Source of the DNA: IMCC26077 sp044344975
GTDB taxonomy: Bacteria; Actinomycetota; Actinomycetes; Nanopelagicales; Nanopelagicaceae
Direction: 5' to 3'
Assembly (NCBI GenBank): GCA_044344975.1
Contig: JBIJBY010000050.1
Span: 1-8,970, forward strand
DNA length: 8,970 bases
Part shown: piece after piece, positions 1 to 6,494 of the stretch
How positions within the stretch are numbered: the first letter of the stretch is position 1
Layout: every line of letters starts with the position of its first letter
Program-made: the position numbers and the translations under genes
Notes under the pieces: generated by a model
Told to the model about the DNA's origin: nothing
The model's input: only the letters and a program-made list of their open reading frames with translations
Database searches by the model: none

Positions 1-70
1 CTTTTTCGGAAAGTCTTTTATTTGCTAAATATAAATTATCTAAGTTACTCCGAATATTTGATGTATTCAT
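1..70 (-). CDS. 5' fragment of an unidentified gene downstream of tal (runs off window)
   Basis: An open frame starts with ATG at 70-68 and stays open for 23 codons to the window edge. It reads MNTSNIRSNLDNLYLANKRL then SEK. It lies 27 bases after the tal stop on the same strand, so it could be the next gene of the pentose phosphate cluster. The usual actinobacterial candidates there are pgi, zwf or opcA. The run LANKRLSEK weakly resembles the N-terminal helix of actinobacterial glucose-6-phosphate isomerases (an R-[LI]-x-x-[KQ]-D type segment), but this is a guess from a very short stretch. The ribosome site is poor, with only TGGAC about 5 bases upstream. The first 60 bases are about 75% A+T, richer than the neighbouring genes. 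It could also be a chance open frame in an AT-rich spacer. Confidence 0.45.
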   Translation of the reverse strand, partial: MNTSNIRSNLDNLYLANKRLSEK

Positions 71-73
71 AGT

Positions 74-106
74 GTCCAGAGTCTATCTAGAGTGGATCTA
101 GAGTTG
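74..106. repeat. Degenerate 11-bp tandem repeat, three copies, across the tal stop codon
   Basis: Copies at 85-95 (atctagagtgg) and 96-106 (atctagagttg) differ at one base. A third, decayed copy at 74-84 matches the 85-95 copy at 7 of 11 positions. The minus-strand tal stop TAG (100-98) lies inside the copy at 96-106, and the copy at 85-95 carries the same TAG displaced by 11 bases, hence in another frame. This looks like a slippage duplication at the 3' end of tal. I see no hairpin with a U-run, so it is not an evident terminator. Confidence 0.6.
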
Positions 107-1213
107 TGCACCAATGGTCTTAATGAGCGCTTCCCATGCATCGTTAAATTTCGCGATTCCGTCGCGCTCCAGTTCATCGACCACTGCATCGTAGGAAATA
201 CCTAATTCGGCAAGTTCAGAAAAAACTTGTTTAGCTGGACCGTAACTTCCTGAGATTGAATCACGAATATCACCAGTGAAATCACGCGCTGCATGAATGG
301 TTCCTTCTGGCATTGTGTTAACTGTGTCCGGGGCGAGAAGTTCGACGACATATTTCGCTGGGTCATACGCTTTATCTTTTACTCCAGTGGAGGCCCAAAG
401 CGGACGCTGCGTGGCTCCACCGGCTGCAGCAATTCGCTGCCATCGAGTGGTTGCTGTGATCTCCTCAAAGATCTGATAAGCAAGGCGAGCATTAGCTACG
501 GCAGCTGCGCCACGCAACTTCATTGCTTCTGAATTTGCTAACCCATCTAGGAGGGGATCTATTGCTGAATCCACTCTACTGACGAAGAAGGATGCAACAG
601 ATTGAATGCCGGCCAGCGATTGACCATCAGCCATTCGCGCCTCGAGACCATCAAGATAGGCCAAGAGAACTTCGCGATAGCGTTCGAGCGAGAAAATCAA
701 TGTGACATTAATTGAAATTCCCTCACGGATTAGCGCAGTTATCGCGGGAAGTCCGGCTTTTGTCGCCGGAACTTTAATAAAGAGGTTTTTTCGGTCAACT
801 TCACTCCACAGTTCTTTGGCTTGCTTAATCGTGGCGAACTCTTCGTGGGCCAATCGAGGATCAACTTCAATGCTCACCCTGCCATCGACCCCAGATGTAC
901 TCTCATAGATTTCTTGTAGCTGGTCACAGGCAATCCGAACATCTTCAGTTGTTATCAAACGAATAGCTTCGTCGGCGCTCTTGCCGCGCAGCGCTGAAAT
1001 GGCATCTCGGTAGGTTTCAGCGTCTTTCAGAGCGTTTGCAAAGATAGCTGGGTTCGTTGTTACACCAACTACGTGTGAAGTTCTCGTTAAATGAAGGAGA
1101 GATTTCTCGGGATTACCCGAGTTGCTGGCCAATCTCGAACGAGAGAGATCGTCGAGCCAAATCGAGGTTCCTACCTTTGATATCTGCGCGAGAGAGTTAC
1201 TCAACTGGATCAA
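98..1213 (-). CDS. tal: Transaldolase
   Basis: Transaldolase moves a dihydroxyacetone unit from sedoheptulose 7-phosphate to glyceraldehyde 3-phosphate, giving erythrose 4-phosphate and fructose 6-phosphate in the cytosolic pentose phosphate pathway. The 371-residue length fits the long actinobacterial form. Visible landmarks are SIWLDDLSR at residues 17-25, VTTNPAIF at 51-58, NLFIKVPAT at 143-151 with the Schiff-base lysine at K147, INVTLIFS at 168-175, QRPLWASTG at 269-277 and NTMPEGTIHA at 299-308. The start is TTG at 1213. An in-frame TGA lies only four codons upstream, so no longer form is possible, and the conserved WLDDL block begins close to this start. The ribosome site is weak (GACGAGAG directly before TTG). 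Since the tkt stop is only 9 bases upstream, translation is probably coupled to tkt. I see no missing catalytic residue or frameshift. Confidence 0.96.
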   Translation of the reverse strand: MIQLSNSLAQISKVGTSIWLDDLSRSRLASNSGNPEKSLLHLTRTSHVVGVTTNPAIFANALKDAETYRDAISALRGKSADEAIRLITTEDVRIACDQLQEIYESTSGVDGRVSIEVDPRLAHEEFATIKQAKELWSEVDRKNLFIKVPATKAGLPAITALIREGISINVTLIFSLERYREVLLAYLDGLEARMADGQSLAGIQSVASFFVSRVDSAIDPLLDGLANSEAMKLRGAAAVANARLAYQIFEEITATTRWQRIAAAGGATQRPLWASTGVKDKAYDPAKYVVELLAPDTVNTMPEGTIHAARDFTGDIRDSISGSYGPAKQVFSELAELGISYDAVVDELERDGIAKFNDAWEALIKTIGAQL

Positions 1214-1222
1214 CTCTCGTCT

Positions 1223-3328
1223 TCAATTAGACCGGGATGCATTACTTTGAACTGCTGCTAATGAACTCTTCATTCGCGCGAGAATATTCTCTGGGGTGTA
1301 TCCAAAGGCCGAGAAAAGCTCGGGACCTGAAGCTGATGCTCCGAAATGTTCAAGAGAGAGAATTTCGCCAGCCGCACCAACATATTCGCGCCAGCCCATT
1401 CCCACTCCAGCTTCCACGCTCACGCGGGCCGTGATACTCGGAGGTAGCACGCTCTCGCGGTACGAAACTGTTTGTTCGTTGAACCACTCTAAGCATGGTG
1501 CGCTAACCACTCGAAGAGCCAGGCCTTCGTTTTCAGCTAACCTAGCAGCGGCGAGGGCGAGGGCAACTTCAGAGCCAGTTGCGATGATGATGCCAACAGG
1601 TGCTTTCGTTGGTTCATGAAGAATGTAGGCGCCCTTTGCCACACCATCAGCGCTAAGCACTTGTGAACGATCGAAGACGGGAAGGTTCTGTCGAGAGAGT
1701 AAGAGCGCCGCTGGTTTATTTCGTGACAGTAGCTCACGCCATGCGATAGCGACTTCATTTGCATCGGCTGGTCGGATCACAGAAAGTCCCGGTATTACTC
1801 GAAGCGAGGCGATGTGTTCGATTGGTTGATGAGTTGGTCCATCTTCGCCAAGTCCGATCGAATCATGGCTCCAAATAAATGTCACCGGTAAATTCATCAG
1901 AGCAGCTAAACGAGCAGTTGGCCTCATATAGTCGCTGAAGACTAAGAATGTTCCGCCAAATATCCGTGTTCCACCATGTAATGCGATGCCGTTCATGAGT
2001 GATCCCATCGCATGCTCTCTAATTCCGAAGTGAATGATCCGACCATATGGATTTTCCGGAAGAAAATCTCCGCCACCTTCGATGGTGGTGTTATTACTCT
2101 CGGCAAGATCCGCTGAGCCACCCCAGAATTCTGGAAGTAGTTCGCCAATCTTCGCGATAGTGTCACCGGAGGCTTTACGAGTTGAAATTTCTTTCTCAGA
2201 GGAAAAGTCAGCGGTTATCTTGCTGAGAATTGCGCCATCGATTACCCGAGATTCCATGCGAGCAAGGATTGATGCGCGATCTGGATGGGCCAGCTGCCAA
2301 GCTTTAAATTGGATATCCCAATCGCGACGAAGTTGCCCACCGCGATCACTGACTTTGCGGACATGTGTTAAGACATCATCTGGTAATTGGAAATCCTCTT
2401 CCGGGTTCAATCCCAAGGCAACCTTCGTTGCCGCTACCTCATCCTTGCCAAGAGCAGATCCGTGAGATTTTGATGTGCCCTGTAATTTTGGCGCTGGCCA
2501 TGCAATGACGCTTTTCACACGAATAAGTGTCGGCATATCGTTCTGCGAGCGCGCAGACTCAAGCGCAATGTGCAGCGCTCCAATATCCAAGCTGCCATCA
2601 GGTGCAGTGCCCACATTCAAAACATTCCATCCATATGCGCGATAACGCGCATCAACATCTTCTCTAAAGGCTAAAGAGATATCTCCCTCAATTGTTATGT
2701 CATTGTCGTCATAAATGACGACCAAGTTATGAAGCTTCTGCACTCCCGCCAATGAGGAGGCTTCTGCGCTGACACCTTCTTGCAAATCACCATCAGAGGC
2801 GAGAACGTAGATGTAATGATCGAAGATGCTCTTGTTTATTGGTGCATCCGGATCTAGCAATCCGCGTTCAAATCGCGCTGCCATGGCCATGCCAACGCCA
2901 TTGGCAATACCTTGACCGAGCGGTCCGGTAGTTGTTTCTACTCCCGCTGTATGTCCATACTCGGGATGACCGGGAGTTTTTGAACCCATTTTGCGAAAGT
3001 TCTTTAGATCATCAAGAGTTAATCCATACCCTGAATAGAGTAATTGGGTATATAAAGTTAAGGAGGAGTGGCCGCACGAGAGAATAAATCGATCTCTACC
3101 CACCCATGAGGGATCCTGAGGATCATGGCGCATGTGGCGTTGGAAAAGTAAATATGCAGCGGGCGCTAGGGCCATCGCTGTGCCGGGGTGACCATTTCCT
3201 GCGCGTTGCACAGCATCTGCGGCGAGCGCGCGGGCGTAAATAATTGCGCGGTCATCTAGCGCTGACCATTGGGGAACGCTAGCTCCCGAGGATTGCAAGT
3301 GGGATTGAGTATCTACCGATTTGGACAC
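1223..3328 (-). CDS. tkt: Transketolase
   Basis: This is a thiamine-diphosphate enzyme transferring two-carbon ketol units between sugar phosphates (xylulose 5-phosphate to ribose 5-phosphate or erythrose 4-phosphate). It is cytosolic and partners with Tal. The 701 residues match the family. The N-terminal ThDP domain shows NGHPGTAMALAP (45-56), GHSS (86-89), TTGPLGQG (133-140) and the metal/ThDP motif SDGDLQEG (178-185) closing at N209. The middle domain shows FGIREHAMGSLMNG (434-447) with the catalytic glutamate E438, and SHDSIGLGEDGPTHQP (487-502). The C-terminal domain follows, with LLLSRQNLP at 542-550. The start is GTG at 3328; the nearby ATG at 3330 is in another frame. A TANNNT box ends 6 bases upstream, suggesting a leaderless or near-leaderless message. 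It is first of a tkt-tal unit, 68 bases after ctaA. Confidence 0.97.
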   Translation of the reverse strand: MSKSVDTQSHLQSSGASVPQWSALDDRAIIYARALAADAVQRAGNGHPGTAMALAPAAYLLFQRHMRHDPQDPSWVGRDRFILSCGHSSLTLYTQLLYSGYGLTLDDLKNFRKMGSKTPGHPEYGHTAGVETTTGPLGQGIANGVGMAMAARFERGLLDPDAPINKSIFDHYIYVLASDGDLQEGVSAEASSLAGVQKLHNLVVIYDDNDITIEGDISLAFREDVDARYRAYGWNVLNVGTAPDGSLDIGALHIALESARSQNDMPTLIRVKSVIAWPAPKLQGTSKSHGSALGKDEVAATKVALGLNPEEDFQLPDDVLTHVRKVSDRGGQLRRDWDIQFKAWQLAHPDRASILARMESRVIDGAILSKITADFSSEKEISTRKASGDTIAKIGELLPEFWGGSADLAESNNTTIEGGGDFLPENPYGRIIHFGIREHAMGSLMNGIALHGGTRIFGGTFLVFSDYMRPTARLAALMNLPVTFIWSHDSIGLGEDGPTHQPIEHIASLRVIPGLSVIRPADANEVAIAWRELLSRNKPAALLLSRQNLPVFDRSQVLSADGVAKGAYILHEPTKAPVGIIIATGSEVALALAAARLAENEGLALRVVSAPCLEWFNEQTVSYRESVLPPSITARVSVEAGVGMGWREYVGAAGEILSLEHFGASASGPELFSAFGYTPENILARMKSSLAAVQSNASRSN

Positions 3329-3334
3329 ATCGCG

Positions 3335-3340
3335 ACCCTA
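3335..3340 (-). promoter_or_regulatory. Candidate -10 box for tkt (leaderless-type)
   Basis: On the minus strand TAGGGT matches the actinobacterial TANNNT -10 consensus and is followed by exactly 6 bases before the tkt GTG. In actinobacteria that spacing usually places transcription initiation on the first base of the start codon. No clear -35 hexamer is visible. The AGGG inside the same element could instead act as a weak Shine-Dalgarno, so the two readings compete. Confidence 0.35.
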
Positions 3341-3366
3341 TCCAAATCACTTCCGCGGACGGGGGA

Positions 3367-3382
3367 GCAACTCGCCAGTTGC
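3367..3382. other. Perfect 6-bp stem, 4-base loop in the ctaA-tkt spacer
   Basis: GCAACT at 3367-3372 and AGTTGC at 3377-3382 are exact reverse complements around the loop CGCC. It sits 14 bases past the ctaA stop on the minus strand. No U-run follows, so it is at best a weak or factor-assisted terminator. It may simply be an RNA stem that protects the ctaA 3' end, or it may be chance. Confidence 0.35.
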
Positions 3383-3396
3383 GTGGGATTGGTGAG

Positions 3397-4299
3397 TTAG
3401 CGCGATTGCTGCTTACCCTTACTGAAGGCTGACACGCGAATGCCATGGCGGACCAATGCGCTCCAGAGAATGACGACTCCCAGCAAGTGCGCCATCACTA
3501 ATAGTTCAGGTACGCCATTGAAGTACTGGATATATCCAATTGCGCCCTGAGCCAAGGTGATGAGCAGAAGCTTTCGCCCCTCGCGGTTTCGAGCCCCCTT
3601 AATCGCCCCCTCTGGAACGACAGGAGCAAAATGGAGTAGCAAGAGGTATCCAACGAGAAGGCCGACAAAGGCGATGACCGCATCGGCGTGGAGCCATGCC
3701 ACTGTTCGAATGTCGAAGCCAAAGCGAGGCGATGCCAAATCGCCGGCATGTGGCCCGCTACCGGTGACCACAATTCCCAAGAGAATGACCAGAACCCCCA
3801 GCAGAAGAAGTCCGCGGACGAGGTTGCGAGCAACTGGCGCCACCTCACTTCGCGTTGGGTAACCCTTTGCTCGCTCTACTAAAGCGACAGCTCCACCAAT
3901 GAGCGCTATTGAGAGGATGAAGTGTGCGCCAACAGCGGCTGGATGGAGTTTGGTGAGTACGGTAATTCCACCAACCACTCCCTGGCCAAGAATTCCTAAT
4001 ACCTGAAGGAGGGCAAGCGTTCGTAACTCTTTTCGCCTAGTGCGGAGAACGGCGATGACAACCGCGAGAGCAATCGCGAGCAAGACAAAGGTGAGTAGAC
4101 GGTTAGCAAATTCAATCCAAATGTTCAGTGGATCTTCCGCCTGATGCGGAGAGGGCAGGAACGAGCCAGGAGCGCACTCTGGCCAAGTAGGACAACCGAG
4201 CCCCGACTTGGTTAATCGAACGGCGCCTCCAGTTAAGACAATGGCAGCTTGTGCGACCAAAAGAGCGCGCACCAGGAAAATGAGGAGTTTGCCAGCCAT
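3397..4299 (-). CDS. ctaA: Heme A synthase (COX15/CtaA family)
   Basis: CtaA is a membrane protein that oxidises the C8 methyl of heme O to a formyl group, making heme A for aa3-type cytochrome c oxidase. The 300 residues contain about eight hydrophobic segments, for example near 6-26, 67-86, 95-117, 122-142, 160-180, 201-223, 243-260 and 266-284. After the first helix comes GLGCPTWPEC (33-42) with the conserved cysteine pair C36 and C42. Candidate heme-ligand or conserved histidines are H119 and H126 (KLHP...GAHF), H204 (WLHAD) and H271 (MAHLLG). The first-helix-pair motif reads EFANR (63-67), with Asn where Bacillus CtaA has His. The start is ATG at 4299, followed by a positively charged residue and a helix. 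No good ribosome site is visible. It diverges from sufR. The usual partner ctaB (heme O synthase) is not adjacent. Confidence 0.93.
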   Translation of the reverse strand: MAGKLLIFLVRALLVAQAAIVLTGGAVRLTKSGLGCPTWPECAPGSFLPSPHQAEDPLNIWIEFANRLLTFVLLAIALAVVIAVLRTRRKELRTLALLQVLGILGQGVVGGITVLTKLHPAAVGAHFILSIALIGGAVALVERAKGYPTRSEVAPVARNLVRGLLLLGVLVILLGIVVTGSGPHAGDLASPRFGFDIRTVAWLHADAVIAFVGLLVGYLLLLHFAPVVPEGAIKGARNREGRKLLLITLAQGAIGYIQYFNGVPELLVMAHLLGVVILWSALVRHGIRVSAFSKGKQQSR

Positions 4300-4307
4300 A
4301 ACAGAGG

Positions 4308-4313
4308 AGCCTA
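4308..4313 (-). promoter_or_regulatory. Candidate -10 box for ctaA
   Basis: On the minus strand TAGGCT fits TANNNT and lies 8 bases before the ctaA ATG, compatible with a leaderless or 1-2 base leader transcript. The lack of a Shine-Dalgarno in front of ctaA agrees with this. No convincing -35 is seen 16-18 bases further upstream; the spacer is occupied by the palindrome at 4316-4327. Confidence 0.28.
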
Positions 4314-4315
4314 GT

Positions 4316-4327
4316 CGAGCGCGCTCG
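4316..4327. promoter_or_regulatory. Perfect 12-bp palindrome between divergent ctaA and sufR (candidate operator)
   Basis: CGAGCGCGCTCG is its own reverse complement. It lies 2 bases upstream of the candidate ctaA -10 box and just before the sufR start region, where a dimeric repressor could control either direction. SufR is the obvious candidate ligand from position, but I cannot match the palindrome to a known SufR site. A second, looser inverted pair (GCGCC at 4334-4338 and GGCGC at 4350-4354) follows it. Confidence 0.35.
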
Positions 4328-4338
4328 CCGAAAGCGCC

Positions 4339-4369
4339 TTGAAAGTGGCGGCGCCTAGCGAATTACGAC
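4339..4369 (+). promoter_or_regulatory. Possible sufR/suf operon promoter (-35 TTGAAA, -10 TACGAC)
   Basis: TTGAAA at 4339-4344 resembles a -35 hexamer. TACGAC at 4364-4369 resembles the TANNNT -10 class with one mismatch, at a long 19-base spacing. The -10 ends 11 bases before an in-frame GTG at 4381. If this is the promoter, the TTG at 4339 is not the sufR start codon. The match is weak and positional only. Confidence 0.22.
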
Positions 4370-5085
4370 ACAATATCGTTGTGAAATTAGCTACTGTCGA
4401 AACCAAGACCCGCGAGGTGATCGCCCGCTCAATTCTGGAGAATGGGCCCTCCACTGCCTTGGTCTTAGCAGAGCGATTAGGTATCACTCCTGCCGGGATT
4501 CGCCGCCATCTCGATGCCTTGCTTGACGAGGGGGTAATTGAGGCGCGTGAACCCCGAATGAGTGTAAATGTCGGCAGAGGTCGCCCCTCTAAAGTCTTTG
4601 TGATGACAGATTCGGGGCGAACATCTTTCGAGCACTCCTACGACGATCTTGCGATCTCTGCACTTCGGTTTATTGCTCAAGGTGAAGCAACTAACAGCGC
4701 ACCACAAAGTGTCAGCGCTTTTGCGCGTTCGCGAGCAGATGAGATGGAGCGTAAGTTCCGTGCTCAAGCTAAAGTTGAAAAGAGAGAAGTGACTGCCGAT
4801 GCGCTCGCCGATTTTTTGACCAGCGAGGGATATGCAGCAAATGTGCATAATGTTTCAATCGGCATCGAACTTTGTCAGCATCACTGTCCGATTGCGCACG
4901 TAGCAGCTGAGTTTCCGCAGTTGTGCGAGATGGAAACGGAAGTTTTCGCCAAGATTCTTGGCACCCACGTTCAACGTTTAGCAACCATTGCCCATGGTGA
5001 TGGTGTCTGCACCACTGTAATACCGAATATAAATAACCAAGATAAAAGTAATAAAACCAATAAAACTAGAGGGGTAACCGCATGA
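4339..5085 (+). CDS. sufR: Fe-S cluster-binding transcriptional repressor of the suf operon
   Basis: SufR proteins are winged-helix regulators that bind an Fe-S cluster and repress suf genes when clusters are plentiful. Residues 26-65 form the DNA-binding domain, with ITPAGIRRHLDALLDEG at 49-65 as recognition helix and wing entry, followed by GRGRPSKVFVMTDSGR (79-94). The C-terminal sensor block reads LCQHHCPIAHVAAEFPQLCE (178-197), then GDGVCTT (220-226). Its four cysteines C179, C183, C196 and C224 match the actinobacterial cluster-binding pattern. The start is uncertain: TTG at 4339 gives 248 residues and has no ribosome site, while GTG at 4345 or GTG at 4381 (234 residues) are alternatives that keep every recognisable domain. 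The tail after residue 229 is a low-complexity Asn/Lys/Thr stretch made by a 9-base tandem repeat. Its TGA overlaps the sufB ATG by 4 bases (ATGA), so it is first in the suf operon. Confidence 0.92.
   Translation: MKVAAPSELRHNIVVKLATVETKTREVIARSILENGPSTALVLAERLGITPAGIRRHLDALLDEGVIEAREPRMSVNVGRGRPSKVFVMTDSGRTSFEHSYDDLAISALRFIAQGEATNSAPQSVSAFARSRADEMERKFRAQAKVEKREVTADALADFLTSEGYAANVHNVSIGIELCQHHCPIAHVAAEFPQLCEMETEVFAKILGTHVQRLATIAHGDGVCTTVIPNINNQDKSNKTNKTRGVTA
5041..5067 (+). repeat. 9-bp tandem repeat, three copies, at the sufR 3' end
   Basis: Three consecutive 9-base units with an ATAAAA core encode D-K-S, N-K-T, N-K-T near the SufR C-terminus. The tract ends one base before the sufB ribosome site AGAGGGG (5068-5074). 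Being a multiple of three, it can expand or contract without shifting the frame. It makes the stretch in front of sufB A-rich and probably unstructured, which would help ribosome loading. Confidence 0.7.
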
Positions 5086-6494
5086 GCGCGACCACACATC
5101 CAGAGCTAGAGGGCATCGGTAAGTATCAGTACGGTTGGTCTGATGCCAATGACGTCGGGGCAAACTCTCGCCGAGGTCTCAATGAAGATGTGGTTCGCGA
5201 CATCTCCTCTAAAAAGAGTGAGCCGGAATGGATGCTCAATCTGCGATTAAAGGGCCTTTCGCTCTTTGGTAAGAAGCCAATGCCCGAATGGGGATCAGAT
5301 CTCTCCGGAATTAAATTTGATGACATTAAATATTTTGTTCGTTCCACTGAGAAGCAGGCGACTTCGTGGGAAGAGTTACCTGATGACATTAAAAACACCT
5401 ACGATCGATTAGGAATTCCTGAGGCTGAGAAGAATCGTTTGATTGCCGGCGTTGCTGCACAATACGAATCAGAAGTTGTTTATCACTCGATTCGTGAGGA
5501 TCTTGAAGCGCAGGGCGTGCTTTTCTTAGATACCGACACTGCTTTGCGCGAGCACGAAGATGTTTTCAAAGAGTATTTCGGAACGGTAATCCCAGTAGGC
5601 GATAATAAATTCGCTGCCTTGAATACCGCTGTATGGTCTGGCGGATCCTTCGTTTATGTACCAAAAGGTGTCCACGTAGAGATTCCTTTGCAGGCTTACT
5701 TCCGAATTAACACAGAGAACATGGGTCAGTTTGAGCGGACGCTCATCATCGCTGATGAGGATTCCTACGTGCACTATGTCGAAGGATGCACCGCCCCTAT
5801 CTATTCATCTGACTCGCTTCACTCGGCGGTTGTTGAGATTATTGTGAAGAAAAATGCACGCGTTCGATATACAACAATTCAAAATTGGTCAAACAATGTT
5901 TATAACCTCGTCACAAAGCGTGCAGTGTGCCAAGAGGGTGCAACGATGGAGTGGATCGACGGAAACATCGGTTCAAAAGTGACCATGAAATACCCTGCCG
6001 TCTTTCTTATGGGTGCGCACTCGAAGGGGGAGACGCTCTCAATCGCTTTTGCTGGCGAGGGGCAACATCAGGATGCTGGAGCGAAGATGGTTCATGCCGC
6101 TCCATATACGTCATCAACAATTATCAGTAAATCAGTTGCTCGTGGCGGTGGCCGAACCTCTTATCGAGGTCTCGTGAAAGTTGAAGAGGGCGCGCATCAT
6201 TCAAAGAGCACAGTCAAATGCGATGCGCTTTTGGTCGACACTATCTCGCGCTCTGATACCTATCCATATGTGGATGTTCGTGAAGATGATGTTCAGATGG
6301 GACATGAAGCGACAGTCTCAAAAATTAGCGATGACCAACTCTTTTATCTCATGTCGCGAGGTCTCTCAGAAGATGAAGCGATGGCGATGATCGTGCGCGG
6401 TTTTGTCGAGCCAATCGCTCGCGAACTTCCAATGGAGTACGCGCTAGAACTCAATCGCCTTATCGAACTGCAGATGGAAGGAGCGGTCGGCTAA
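5082..6494 (+). CDS. sufB: Fe-S cluster assembly scaffold protein SufB
   Basis: SufB is the scaffold subunit of the cytosolic SufBC2D complex on which nascent Fe-S clusters are built from SufS-derived sulfur. The 470 residues are full length. The beta-helix core holds VEGCTAP with C236, and HHSKSTVKCDALLV (372-385) with C380, the counterpart of the essential E. coli C405. GHEATVSK follows at 407-414 with H408 and E409; the C380 to H408 distance of 28 equals the E. coli C405 to H433 distance. The C-terminal helical part has DDQLFYLMSRG (417-427), shared with SufD. The start is ATG at 5082, overlapping the sufR stop, with a strong ribosome site AGAGGGG 7 bases upstream. No intein interrupts it, unlike some mycobacterial SufB proteins. 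The stop TAA shares one base with the sufD ATG. Confidence 0.98.
   Translation: MSATTHPELEGIGKYQYGWSDANDVGANSRRGLNEDVVRDISSKKSEPEWMLNLRLKGLSLFGKKPMPEWGSDLSGIKFDDIKYFVRSTEKQATSWEELPDDIKNTYDRLGIPEAEKNRLIAGVAAQYESEVVYHSIREDLEAQGVLFLDTDTALREHEDVFKEYFGTVIPVGDNKFAALNTAVWSGGSFVYVPKGVHVEIPLQAYFRINTENMGQFERTLIIADEDSYVHYVEGCTAPIYSSDSLHSAVVEIIVKKNARVRYTTIQNWSNNVYNLVTKRAVCQEGATMEWIDGNIGSKVTMKYPAVFLMGAHSKGETLSIAFAGEGQHQDAGAKMVHAAPYTSSTIISKSVARGGGRTSYRGLVKVEEGAHHSKSTVKCDALLVDTISRSDTYPYVDVREDDVQMGHEATVSKISDDQLFYLMSRGLSEDEAMAMIVRGFVEPIARELPMEYALELNRLIELQMEGAVG

Noticed and set aside
2034..2465. 143-residue plus-strand open frame inside tkt
   Set aside because: It overlaps the intact transketolase on the opposite strand, has no ribosome site and no family resemblance.
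3367..3382. Hairpin as a rho-independent terminator for ctaA
   Set aside because: The stem is only 6 bp and no U-run follows in the minus direction (the next bases are TCCCCCG). I list it as a structure, not a terminator.
6332..6362. Near-identical SufB and SufD C-terminal blocks (DDQLFYLMSRG) as a recent gene conversion
   Set aside because: The shared motif is a family-wide feature of the SufB/SufD paralogues that contacts SufC, and the flanking sequence is fully diverged.
5082..6494. Possible intein in SufB, as in some mycobacteria
   Set aside because: The frame is 470 residues, the normal uninterrupted SufB length, and the C236, C380 and H408 regions are continuous.
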